Below are positions 44,346 to 51,943 of a stretch of 51,943 nucleotides of DNA, in pieces; within the stretch, counting starts at the first letter, position 1; every line of letters starts with the position of its first letter. The notes beneath the pieces are model-generated. The model searched no databases. It worked only from the letters and a program-made list of their open reading frames with translations, and was not told where the DNA came from. Origin of the DNA: Saprospiraceae bacterium (GTDB lineage: Bacteria > Bacteroidota > Bacteroidia > Chitinophagales > Saprospiraceae); the NCBI GenBank assembly GCA_029212405.1, contig JARGNR010000045.1, positions 1-51,943 on the forward strand, written 5' to 3'. The position numbers and the translations under genes are program-made.

Positions 44346-45962
44346 ATGCAAGCAGAAATAGCAAATCCGAAGATCTCTGAATTAGAATTACTTGGCATTA
44401 CTGCAAAGAACATATACTTCAATTTGAGTGCAGAGGAACTTACACAGAAGACTCTTGAAATAAATGAAGGTGTCATTACCGATTCCGGAGCGTTAAGCAT
44501 AAAAACTGGAAAATACACAGGAAGAGCTCCCAAAGATAGATTTATCGTTTCAGATTCGATTACCGAGAACAAAGTAGATTGGAATTCTATCAATAAAAAA
44601 ATATCAAAACCACAATTTCTAAGGCTTAAAGAAAAAGTGGCAAAATATTTATCTAATCAAACACTATATATAAAAGAAGGACAAGCTTGTTCTGATGATC
44701 AATACAAATTAAATGTAAGGCTAGTAGCAGAAAAACCATGGAGTGCTCAATTTGTGCACAATATGTTTTTAAGACCATCAAAAGAACAACTTGAATCATT
44801 TCAACCTGATTGGAATATTTTATGTGCTCCTGGGTTCAATGCCATACCGGAAATTGACGGAACGCGCTCTGAGAATTTTGCAATACTGTGTTTTTCTGAA
44901 AAAACCATAATTATTGGAGGAACTGGATATACTGGAGAGATCAAAAAAGGAATCTTTTCTGCGCTCAATTTCATTTTACCCCTTCAAGAGGAAGTACTTT
45001 CAATGCATTGCTCAGCGAATGTAGGTCAAAAAGGAGATACAGCAATATTTTTTGGCCTTTCTGGCACAGGAAAAACCACTTTATCTACTGATTCCAACAG
45101 AGCATTGATAGGAGATGATGAACATGGATGGTCAAGAGAAGGAGTTTTTAATTTTGAGGGAGGGTGTTATGCAAAATGCATCAATTTAAGCAAAGAAAAA
45201 GAACCTGAAATTTATAGCGCGATTAAACCAGGCGCCATTTTGGAAAATATTGGATTTATAGGAAATACGAATATCCCAGATTTTTCAAAAGCTGAAATCA
45301 CTCAAAATACTCGAGTATCGTATCCTATACACCACATTGAGAATATTCAAGAAGGAAGCAAAGGAAATCATCCAAATCATATTTTCTTCCTTACATGCGA
45401 TGCATATGGTGTTTTACCACCTGTCAGTAAACTAACTAGAGCGCAAGCGATGTATCATTTTATATCAGGATATACAGCCAAAGTTGCAGGAACAGAAGAA
45501 GGTGTATCTGAACCAGAAGCTACATTTAGTGCATGTTTTGGTGCCCCATTTTTACCATTGCACCCTACAAAATATGCAGAAATGCTGGGAGATAAAATGG
45601 ACAAACACAATGTTTCAGTTTGGTTGATCAATACAGGTTGGACAGAAGGTGCATTCCCTCAAGGACATAGGATCAAATTGCCTTACACGAGAGCTATAAT
45701 CAATGCAGTTTTAGAAGGAAAGCTTTCAAACATAGAATTTGAGAATACGGAAATATTCAATCTAGCAATACCAAAAGAGTGCGAAGGAGTTCCAAGTATG
45801 CTGCTTAACCCTAAAAATACATGGAAAGATAAATTGGCATATGAAGACAAGGCAATGAGTCTAGCCAGTTTATTTATTGAAAATTTTGACAAATATAAAA
45901 CCGCAGCGAGTTCTGAATTATTGAACGCTGCACCTCAACCACTAACATCAGTCGTCATTTAA
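44346..45962 (+). CDS. pckA: Phosphoenolpyruvate carboxykinase (ATP)
   Basis: A 538-residue gluconeogenic enzyme converting oxaloacetate and ATP to PEP and CO2. Motifs: a start region GVITDSGALSIKTGKYTGRAPKDRFIV, the substrate region PGFNAIPEIDGTRSENFAIL, the kinase-1a loop FGLSGTGKTTLS (from residue 236; K243), IGDDEHGWS, and the later adenine-binding area YTAKVAGTEEGV. Length and motifs match the ATP family (E. coli PckA 540). Together with acs and mgsA it points to growth on non-sugar carbon. A terminator follows immediately. Confidence 0.97.
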   Translation: MQAEIANPKISELELLGITAKNIYFNLSAEELTQKTLEINEGVITDSGALSIKTGKYTGRAPKDRFIVSDSITENKVDWNSINKKISKPQFLRLKEKVAKYLSNQTLYIKEGQACSDDQYKLNVRLVAEKPWSAQFVHNMFLRPSKEQLESFQPDWNILCAPGFNAIPEIDGTRSENFAILCFSEKTIIIGGTGYTGEIKKGIFSALNFILPLQEEVLSMHCSANVGQKGDTAIFFGLSGTGKTTLSTDSNRALIGDDEHGWSREGVFNFEGGCYAKCINLSKEKEPEIYSAIKPGAILENIGFIGNTNIPDFSKAEITQNTRVSYPIHHIENIQEGSKGNHPNHIFFLTCDAYGVLPPVSKLTRAQAMYHFISGYTAKVAGTEEGVSEPEATFSACFGAPFLPLHPTKYAEMLGDKMDKHNVSVWLINTGWTEGAFPQGHRIKLPYTRAIINAVLEGKLSNIEFENTEIFNLAIPKECEGVPSMLLNPKNTWKDKLAYEDKAMSLASLFIENFDKYKTAASSELLNAAPQPLTSVVI

Positions 45963-45986
45963 AAAAAATGACAAATCTCTTTCGAT

Positions 45987-46023
45987 GGCCACTGGATGGA
46001 TTTCTGGTGGCCTGATTTTTTTT
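45987..46023 (+). terminator. Rho-independent terminator after pckA
   Basis: GGCCACTGGA (45987-45996) pairs with TTTCTGGTGGCC (46001-46012) with two wobbles, followed by GATTTTTTTTAT. It starts 24 bases after the pckA stop. Confidence 0.82.
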
Positions 46024-46055
46024 ATGGGAGTAAGAATAGTACTAATTAATTCTGC

Positions 46056-46697
46056 TCAGCTCTTGTGAGGAATATTGGGGTACTTTGCAATTTTTGGCTT
46101 GCTCACCCACTTATTGCTATTTATATAAAATCTCCATTGTCGATGTGCGTCAGGACCTGTGTGAATAGACATCCCTACTCTAGGACCTATGACAATATCT
46201 TCCTCTTCAATCTGGATTCCTGAATCTTCAATCCAAACTTTGGATTTCTTTGAATTCAAAAGTAGCCCATCATGTCTTTTCTCTACTCCCAATGCACAAG
46301 CAGTTTTCCCAGGGCCATTTACAGTTTCATAAGCCAATTGAGTATGATTTCTTCTTTGAAGCATTGTTGACACTCCAATGGTGGGTTCTATCGCACGAAT
46401 TAAGATTGCGTGAGCCATTCCTTTTGAAGCAGTGACTACATTGATCATGGTATGAATTCCATAGCTGAGATAAACATACATTGTACCACCTTCTAAAAAC
46501 ATAGTCTTCGTCCTATTTGTCATTTTATTTCCAAAAGCATGACATGCTTTATCATCAGGAGCTCGATATGCCTCAGTTTCTACAATTATTCCTCCTGTTA
46601 AACTCCCCTCAAAATCAGTAAAAATATTTTTTCCAAGAAGCTCCTTACTAATCAATACAACATCGTCTCTTTGATAAAATTGTAAGGGAAGTATCAT
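46056..46697 (-). CDS. mpg: 3-methyladenine DNA glycosylase (AAG/MPG type)
   Basis: A 213-residue alkyladenine glycosylase removing alkylated purines in base excision repair. Motifs: RDDVVLISKELLGK, IIVETEAYRAPDDKACHAFGNKMTNRTKTMFLEGG (with the catalytic Glu in VETEAY), YVYLSYGIHTMINVV, and the C-terminal RVGMSIHTGPDAHRQWRFYI. Length is typical of the bacterial family. It starts 1 base after the marC stop, placing it in an operon with cmk and marC. Confidence 0.93.
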   Translation of the reverse strand: MILPLQFYQRDDVVLISKELLGKNIFTDFEGSLTGGIIVETEAYRAPDDKACHAFGNKMTNRTKTMFLEGGTMYVYLSYGIHTMINVVTASKGMAHAILIRAIEPTIGVSTMLQRRNHTQLAYETVNGPGKTACALGVEKRHDGLLLNSKKSKVWIEDSGIQIEEEDIVIGPRVGMSIHTGPDAHRQWRFYINSNKWVSKPKIAKYPNIPHKS

Positions 46698-46698
46698 A

Positions 46699-47325
46699 TT
46701 ACCAATGTAATTTCACTAATTCAATAGTACCAGAGACAATATATTCTATCCCAATTGCAAGTACGATAAATCCCATTATTCGTGCTACAGCTTTCAAACC
46801 TGACCGACCCAAAACCCTAAATAGAATTGGAGAAAATCGAAGAATGGAATAAATTATAAATCCCATCACAATGATTACACCTGCAATGATTAGTTTATTC
46901 TCCAAATCAGGATATGCTGAAAAAAAACCGATCAATAATGATATGGAACCTGGACCTGACAACATAGGCATTGCCATTGGAGTAAACGAAACATCTTCTT
47001 TCTCTAAGGCTTCTTGTTTCACTTTATCGCCCATCCTTCGTTGAGTCATTTTACCATTCAACAAAGCGAATCCAGACAATAAAATTACCAATCCTCCTGC
47101 CCCTCTAAGTGCGGCTATACTTACTCCAAAAAAACTTAGTATATAGGTTCCTAACCAGAAAAAACTCATTAATATAAGTACAAAATAGATACTTGTTAAT
47201 AGAGATGTTTTGTTTCTCTCTTCTGGTGTATAATCTCCAGTTAATGATAAAAACATGGGTATTGCTCCCAATGGATTAACCACTGAAAACAATGATGCTA
47301 AAATTGTAATCGCTAGTGTCAACAA
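46699..47325 (-). CDS. MarC-family integral membrane protein
   Basis: A 208-residue protein with six hydrophobic helices. Family landmarks: FSVVNPLGAIPMFLSLTGDY at the N-terminus, FFGVSIAALRGAGGLVILLSGFALL, FTPMAMPMLSGPGSISLLIG, and a C-terminal ARIMGFIVLAIGIEYIVSG. MarC proteins were once linked to antibiotic resistance but their real function is unknown. The start overlaps the cmk stop by 7 bases, indicating coupled translation. Confidence 0.92.
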   Translation of the reverse strand: MLTLAITILASLFSVVNPLGAIPMFLSLTGDYTPEERNKTSLLTSIYFVLILMSFFWLGTYILSFFGVSIAALRGAGGLVILLSGFALLNGKMTQRRMGDKVKQEALEKEDVSFTPMAMPMLSGPGSISLLIGFFSAYPDLENKLIIAGVIIVMGFIIYSILRFSPILFRVLGRSGLKAVARIMGFIVLAIGIEYIVSGTIELVKLHW

Positions 47326-47987
47326 TGTTTTTGAAATTGAGTGATGTAGGACAAAGCTAATTTTAATTGATCTTCTCGATTTAGATGGGTATTGTCGATC
47401 TCAATTGCATCATCAGCCTTTTTTAAAGGAGAAATCGCTCTGGTTGTATCTACTTTATCTCGATGCTCTAGATTTTGTTGTACTTCTCTTAATGTTACTT
47501 CTTTCCCGTTTTCAATCAATTCGTTGTATCTCCGTTCAGCCCTTATTGTTTTATCTGCTGTAACAAAAAACTTAATATCCGCATTTGGAAAAACAACTGT
47601 GCCTATATCTCGACCATCCATCACAATCGAACTGTTTCTTGCTATTTGCCTCTGCAACTTCACTAATTTCTCTCTAACCTTCCCAATAGCAGCAACTTCA
47701 CTCACATTATTCGAAATTCTCATTGATCGAATTTCATTTTCTACATTTTCATTGTTTAGAAAACAAATATTCTTTCCCTTAATGTTGGCAAAATCTATCG
47801 TAATTTTATCTAAGGCCAAATCAACTTCTTTCTCACTGTGAATTGCAACATCATGTTTTAAAAAATAATATGTAACGGCACGATACATCGCCCCAGAATC
47901 CACATATACATAAGAAAGTTCTTTTGCCAATGCTTTAGCCAAAGTTGATTTCCCACATGAAGAATAGCCGTCGATTGCTATGGTCAT
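47319..47987 (-). CDS. cmk: Cytidylate kinase
   Basis: A 222-residue (d)CMP kinase. P-loop IAIDGYSSCGKSTLAKALA (residues 3-21), YVDSGAMYRAVTYYF, then VMDGRDIGTVVFPNADIKFFVTA and RAERRYNEL. The middle has the NMP-binding insertion with ISNNVSEVAAIGKVREKLVKLQR. This is the long Cmk form seen in bacteria. It heads the cmk-marC-mpg operon. Confidence 0.95.
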   Translation of the reverse strand: MTIAIDGYSSCGKSTLAKALAKELSYVYVDSGAMYRAVTYYFLKHDVAIHSEKEVDLALDKITIDFANIKGKNICFLNNENVENEIRSMRISNNVSEVAAIGKVREKLVKLQRQIARNSSIVMDGRDIGTVVFPNADIKFFVTADKTIRAERRYNELIENGKEVTLREVQQNLEHRDKVDTTRAISPLKKADDAIEIDNTHLNREDQLKLALSYITQFQKHC

Positions 47988-48052
47988 ATTTTTCTATTTA
48001 TAGCTAATAATAACTTCAACTCTATTAAGATTACTGAAATCATTTTTTAATT

Positions 48053-48088
48053 AAAAAAATCCCACCATTGAGTTACAATGATGAGATT
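48053..48088 (-). terminator. Rho-independent terminator after the DUF2795 gene
   Basis: Read on the minus strand, a 13-bp stem with two G-T wobbles (arms 48076-48088 and 48058-48070) is followed by TTTTTTT. It lies about 32 bases after the stop codon. Confidence 0.75.
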
Positions 48089-48120
48089 AAATTTTTATGC
48101 CACAAAAGTGTTTTTCTTAT

Positions 48121-48342
48121 TTAATATTCATCTTCATTAAACAGAAAATCATCTTTCCTTGGATAGTCAGGCCAGATATCTTCCATTGTTTCATAAATCT
48201 CTCCCTCGTCTTCTAAAACTTGCAAGTTTTCAATTACTTCTAGGGGAGCACCTGAACGAACAGCGTAATCAATAAGTTCATCTCTAGTCGCAGGCCAAGG
48301 TGCATCTTCGAGTTTATGGGCTAATTCTAATGTCCAATACAT
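48121..48342 (-). CDS. DUF2795 family small protein
   Basis: A 73-residue acidic protein: YWTLELAHKLEDAPWPATRDELIDYAVRSGAPLEVIENLQVLEDEGEIYETMEDIWPDYP. The WPATRDELIDYAxRxGAP pattern is the DUF2795 core. Small Bacteroidota proteins of this kind are almost invariant, which suggests an essential or regulatory role, but none is described. The acidic C-terminus (PRKDDFLFNEDEY) is typical. It has its own terminator and probably its own promoter; TAGTTTTG appears on the minus strand at 48434-48441. Confidence 0.9.
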   Translation of the reverse strand: MYWTLELAHKLEDAPWPATRDELIDYAVRSGAPLEVIENLQVLEDEGEIYETMEDIWPDYPRKDDFLFNEDEY

Positions 48343-48518
48343 TGTTTAATAAATTTATTATTCTCTATTCTGAGTATGATTTTAATAATTGAATTCCACT
48401 ATAGTAAGTCTAGAAATCAAATCAAAATTCCCACAAAACTAATTTTTTTTTAAATTGTTTGGTTCAATTTTAAAAATAATTAATTAAAAGCAGTGAACTC
48501 CTTGATATATAGACCGTT

Positions 48519-49589
48519 CTAAAGAATTAACATAGCATCTCCATAACTAAAAAATCTATACTTCTCTTTTATCGCTTCTTGATAAGCATCCATGATCAAT
48601 TCTCTTCCTCCAAATGCTGATGTCATAATGACCAAACTTGATTTAGGCAAGTGAAAATTTGTAATCATACAATTGGCAATACTAAACTCATAGGGAGGAT
48701 AAACGAACAAATTGGTCCATCCTTCTGCAGATTTTAAATTCCTAGTCGCAGATACCGCAGATTCAATTGTTCGCATTGATGTAGTTCCAACACCACAAAC
48801 CCTTTTATGCGCAGCTTTTGCTTTATTTACTATTTCAACTGCTTCTTGTTCAATTTTGAAGTATTCTGCATCCATCTTATGCTTGGATAAGTCTTCTACA
48901 TCAATGGATCTGAATGTACCTAATCCTACATGAAGAGTAACTTCAGCAAAATTTATTCCTTTGATTTCCAACCTTTTCATCAGCTCTTTACTGAAATGCA
49001 AACCTGCTGTTGGTGCTGCTACTGCTCCTAATTCTTTTGCATATACAGTTTGATACCTTTCCGCATCTAATGGCTCAGGTTCTCTATCTATGTATTTTGG
49101 AAGGGGTGTATTACCCAATTGCCTGAGGACTGATCTAAATTCTTCATCATCTCCTTCATGAAAAAATCGAATGGTTCTACCTCTGCTTGTTGTATTATCT
49201 ACCACTTCAGCGACAAGAATATTCTCATCTGGATTATTTTTATCCGAGAAATATAATTTATTACCTACCCTGATTTTACGGGCAGGATCTACTAACACAT
49301 CCCACAATCTCGCATCAGCATTCAATTCTCTCAACAAAAATACTTCTATTTTTGCACCAGTCTTTTCTTTCTGGCCATACATTCTTGCTGGAAAAACTTT
49401 AGTATTATTGAAAATGAAAGAATCTCCATCATCAAAATAATCCAGAATCTCTTTGAATTGTTTGTGCTCTATCTTTCCAGAATCTCTATGTACGACCATC
49501 AAACGTGACTCATCTCTATGTTCTGAAGGATACATGGATACCAACTCATTTGGTAAATCAAAATTAAATTGTGAAAGCTTAGTTCTCAT
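48519..49589 (-). CDS. queA: S-adenosylmethionine:tRNA ribosyltransferase-isomerase
   Basis: A 356-residue enzyme adding the ribosyl moiety of SAM to preQ1 in tRNA during queuosine synthesis. Motifs: [67 protein letters not shown] and the C-terminal [21 protein letters not shown]. Length is normal. It is flanked by the DUF2795 gene (same strand, 176 bases downstream) and a divergent permease. No other queuosine gene is present in the window. Confidence 0.96.
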   Translation of the reverse strand: MRTKLSQFNFDLPNELVSMYPSEHRDESRLMVVHRDSGKIEHKQFKEILDYFDDGDSFIFNNTKVFPARMYGQKEKTGAKIEVFLLRELNADARLWDVLVDPARKIRVGNKLYFSDKNNPDENILVAEVVDNTTSRGRTIRFFHEGDDEEFRSVLRQLGNTPLPKYIDREPEPLDAERYQTVYAKELGAVAAPTAGLHFSKELMKRLEIKGINFAEVTLHVGLGTFRSIDVEDLSKHKMDAEYFKIEQEAVEIVNKAKAAHKRVCGVGTTSMRTIESAVSATRNLKSAEGWTNLFVYPPYEFSIANCMITNFHLPKSSLVIMTSAFGGRELIMDAYQEAIKEKYRFFSYGDAMLIL

Positions 49590-49613
49590 ATATACTTTAC
49601 TGTTTTAAGGCTG

Positions 49614-49621
49614 CAAAAATA
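49614..49621 (-). promoter_or_regulatory. Candidate -7 element of queA
   Basis: On the minus strand these bases read TATTTTTG, an exact TAnnTTTG match 24 bases before the queA ATG. No -33 TTTG at the right spacing. Confidence 0.4.
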
Positions 49622-49883
49622 GCAATTTAAGCTAGAATATCACCATTTATGTTATTCTCACTAGAAACATGCATAAATTATGATTGTTCTTGCTCTTTTA
49701 TTATCAAAAAACGCACCAATAAATTAGTCGCTTTTTAAAATTTTAAACAAGATCAGTTTCTAGTTCATTTATATTATTTTGCAGTTGGTTTAATACTATG
49801 TTAAACGATATTTTGTATTCATTAATCGAAAGAATACATTATTCTCAGTATTACAAAGTATTTTGCGCACAGTAAGTTCTAAT

Positions 49884-51137
49884 ATGAAGGTATTATTAAA
49901 AATTATTTACGAAAGCATCGTTCAAGCATTGCAATCCTTAGTGGGAAACAAACTAAGGACCTTCTTATCTTTATTGGGTATTACAATAGGAATTTTCTGC
50001 ATTATAGCAGTCAAATCTGCAGTCGACTCATTAGAAAATTCAATTAAGAGTGGATTCAATGAACTAGGTAGTGATGTTATTTATGTGCAAACCATGCCTT
50101 GGGGTGAAGACCCAAATCAAAACTATTGGAAATATGCCAAACGTCCAGAACCGAGTGTAAAAGATTATAATTCCATTTCAGAAAAATCAAGACTTTCTGA
50201 ATATACAGCCTATACCGTGTTTACTGGTGGTAAAACTATAAAGTATAAGTCCAGCTCTGTTTCAAATGCCTTTATCATGGGTAGCACCTATGATTATAAA
50301 GATTTACAAAATATTACGATTGAAGAAGGTAGATACTTTACACAACAAGAATACAATTCGGGGTCAAATAAAATCATTCTTGGTTATCAAGTAGCACAAG
50401 CACTATTTAACTCTTTGGATCCTGTTGGAAAAACAGTGAAACTCTTTGGTCAGAAGTATGCCGTTATTGGAGTATTGAAATCAGAAGGGGATAATATGTT
50501 TAATATCCTCAATTATGACGAAGCAATGTGGGTATCATTTAATAATCTTAAACGATATGTCAACACAAATGAAAATAGTAGAGTTGGTAAACTTTTAAGT
50601 GTCAAAGCTCGACCAGGAGCAGATGTCGAAGAATTAAAAGGAGAACTCACTAGTATATTACGGGCGTCAAGACGATTAAAACCAACAGAAGATGAAAATT
50701 TTGCTTTGAATGAACTATCAATGCTTTCTCAAGTCCTTGATGCTGTCTTTGGAGTTATGAACTTTGTTGGATTCCTTATTGGAATATTTGCACTTATAGT
50801 AGGAATGTTTAGTGTTGCCAATATCATGTTTGTTTCTGTAAAAGAGAGAACTAATATTATTGGTATCAAAAAAGCTCTAGGAGCAAAACGTTCAATTATA
50901 CTTTTAGAATTTTTGATCGAGTCTATAATCCTATGTTTAATAGGCGGCTTAATGGGCCTTGTATTTGTTATCGGAGTACTTAAGGTTATTTCTAACACTA
51001 TTCCTTTTGAGATGTTTTTATCTACAGGAAATGTAGTTATTGGTATTCTGTGTTCTATCGTAGTAGGAATAATTAGTGGAATTATTCCAGCTATTATGGC
51101 TAGTAAATTGGATCCAGTAGTAGCCATGAGAGGTTAG
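49884..51137 (+). CDS. ABC transporter permease, MacB-like
   Basis: From the ATG at 49884 the protein has 417 residues; the frame to 49863 opens with TTG. Domain order is that of MacB/FtsX permeases: N-terminal helix with NKLRTFLSLLGITIGIFCIIAVKSA, a periplasmic MacB_PCD domain (about 45-260), and three C-terminal helices (FLIGIFALIVGMFSVANIMFVSVKERTNIIGIKKALGAKR, and a final GIIPAIMASKLDPVVAMRG). It lacks an ATPase domain and no ATPase gene is adjacent. Members export peptides or lipids or act in mechanotransmission. A roughly 300-base AT-rich stretch precedes it. Confidence 0.92.
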   Translation: MKVLLKIIYESIVQALQSLVGNKLRTFLSLLGITIGIFCIIAVKSAVDSLENSIKSGFNELGSDVIYVQTMPWGEDPNQNYWKYAKRPEPSVKDYNSISEKSRLSEYTAYTVFTGGKTIKYKSSSVSNAFIMGSTYDYKDLQNITIEEGRYFTQQEYNSGSNKIILGYQVAQALFNSLDPVGKTVKLFGQKYAVIGVLKSEGDNMFNILNYDEAMWVSFNNLKRYVNTNENSRVGKLLSVKARPGADVEELKGELTSILRASRRLKPTEDENFALNELSMLSQVLDAVFGVMNFVGFLIGIFALIVGMFSVANIMFVSVKERTNIIGIKKALGAKRSIILLEFLIESIILCLIGGLMGLVFVIGVLKVISNTIPFEMFLSTGNVVIGILCSIVVGIISGIIPAIMASKLDPVVAMRG

Positions 51138-51897
51138 ATTTTTTTTAATCGATTACAAACTTATCTGTCTCTCTTTTTTCATTGCTTTATAGTACTATCA
51201 ATTTATACGCCCATTCAAGGATATTCATAAATACCAATATCCCTTTATTAATAAGTACCAGTCTACCTAGGTCTATTCCTAAATAGCTATAAAATTGATT
51301 TTCAAAATATTAAATGGATTAACTTAAAAACTACATCCCCGTTTTCTTGACATTTTGCGTAAAACCGCGGTAATATATTCAAATCATACTTGTCATCCCC
51401 AGACGAGCGCGGGCTTCCCATCACTGTCGTGGTCCTTTGTTTGATAACTTCATTATCACTTTTATTGCATAAAAGATCCCTCAGTCGTTTTCTTAAAAAA
51501 GAAAACGAACCAGAAGTTTTCAAGACTGTAATGATTTCTTAACGGTTTTTAAAACAAAAATTGTCTAAACTCTAAAAACTCACAACAAAACTTTGTTTTT
51601 CAAATAGTTACTGTTTGTTTTCTAGGCAATTATTTCTATGAAAAGTTGTTTTGCTCAAACAGTTTAGAGTTTTTTTTAATGTCAAAATCTCTGATGAAAA
51701 ATCAAGGCACCTTACTTCTGAATATCCCTACCTACTGTTGAAATTAACACCCTGAGTATAGTTGTTTTCTACCTATAATCCAATGGATGTTTTCAAACTA
51801 TTGTATTCGTTCGTCGTTAGCACCTCTTATATTACAATCACAAAATAAAAGAACGGATCACTTTGAATGATCCGTTCTTTGTGCTTTTTGTGATTTA
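51138..51897. other. Non-coding region with hairpins and a GC-rich patch
   Basis: 760 bases without a convincing gene. It includes a 7-bp hairpin at 51219-51242, a locally GC-rich patch at about 51391-51435, a perfect 9-bp hairpin (51486-51507) and inverted copies of AAACTCTAAA around 51570 and 51665. A 73-codon minus-strand frame at 51302-51523 is probably not real. Confidence 0.55.
51848..51880 (-). terminator. Terminator-like hairpin after a partial T9SS cargo gene
   Basis: A perfect 13-bp stem with a 7-base loop (arms 51848-51860 and 51868-51880), 18 bases downstream of the partial minus-strand gene. A T-rich stretch follows on the minus strand (TATTTTGTG). Confidence 0.82.
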
Positions 51898-51943
51898 TTA
51901 TTCTATAATAATCATCTTCTTAGTAGCCGTAAAGTCTCCACTT
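51898..51943 (-). CDS. C-terminal end of a probable T9SS-secreted protein (partial)
   Basis: On the minus strand the last 14 codons before a TAA stop (51898-51900) read SGDFTATKKMIIIE. This resembles the final strand of type A T9SS sorting domains (a Gly-aromatic, Lys-rich, hydrophobic ending). The rest of the gene lies beyond the window edge, so family and length are unknown. The strong hairpin 18 bases downstream supports a real gene end. With so few residues the call stays tentative. Confidence 0.55.
   Translation of the reverse strand, partial: SGDFTATKKMIIIE

Noticed and set aside
51302-51523. Minus-strand 73-codon open frame in the last intergenic region
   Set aside because: No recognisable domain or signal; composition is unlike neighbouring genes, and the frame runs through a GC-rich repeat-like patch and a hairpin. 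Probably not translated.
1-51943. Search for CRISPR arrays, tRNA or rRNA genes, transposases or prophage genes
   Set aside because: No regular repeat-spacer pattern, no cloverleaf or rRNA-like sequence and no integrase or transposase frames were recognised by eye; a dedicated tRNA scan would be needed to exclude short tRNAs completely.

Overview
The window is AT-rich chromosomal DNA from a member of the Bacteroidota. Several features point there: a TonB-dependent receptor with a carboxypeptidase-like N-terminal domain followed by a DUF4249 lipoprotein, type IX secretion (T9SS) C-terminal signals, a PorE-like OmpA protein, DUF2807 head-GIN proteins, ATP-type PEP carboxykinase, and the Bacteroidota -7 element TAnnTTTG at sensible distances before many starts. 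The gene mix would suit a free-living marine or freshwater lineage near Saprospiria or Cytophagia, but class-level placement is a guess. Ribosomal RNA, tRNA, CRISPR, phage and transposase genes were not seen.

Layout. 1-2.2 kb (minus): two tandem DUF2807 proteins and an FKBP lipoprotein. 2.2-4.6 kb (plus): thioredoxin, an exported VPGCxxC thioredoxin-like protein with an MsrA-like second half, and an unrecognised coiled-coil protein. 4.7-9.7 kb (plus): an outer-membrane uptake operon (IPT/kelch lipoprotein, TonB receptor, DUF4249). 9.7-11.7 kb (minus): class-III aminotransferase and DUF554. 12-24 kb (plus): mgsA, acs, uvrC, cysS, an M28 glutaminyl-cyclase-like lipoprotein, an Omp28-like T9SS cargo, uppS and bamA. 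24-25.4 kb (minus): ROK kinase and SRPBCC protein. 25.5-27.5 kb (plus): TM2, DUF2752, DUF4870-like and M48 protease, tightly packed. 27.5-33 kb (minus): a duplicated-repeat lipoprotein, a TPR histidine kinase, a MIase-like protein, a lipoprotein and a PorE-like protein. 33.2-38.2 kb (plus): a TMTC-like membrane protein with TPRs and a GH3/serine hydrolase fusion. 38.2-41.6 kb (minus): LolC/E-like permease, an atypical HAD protein, DinB and thrB. 41.7-46 kb (plus): feoA-feoB and pckA. 46-49.6 kb (minus): mpg, marC, cmk, a DUF2795 protein and queA. 49.9-51.1 kb (plus): a MacB-like permease. The last 0.8 kb is mostly non-coding and ends in the C-terminal codons of another apparent T9SS cargo.

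Most of the window is core metabolism and envelope biogenesis. The more unusual content is the exported redox fusion at 2.6 kb, a HAD-fold protein whose nucleophile aspartate is glycine, the two-repeat lipoprotein at 27.6 kb, the PorE-like gene cluster, and inverted repeats upstream of pckA and between mgsA and the aminotransferase. I did not find a clear new defence or mobile system.
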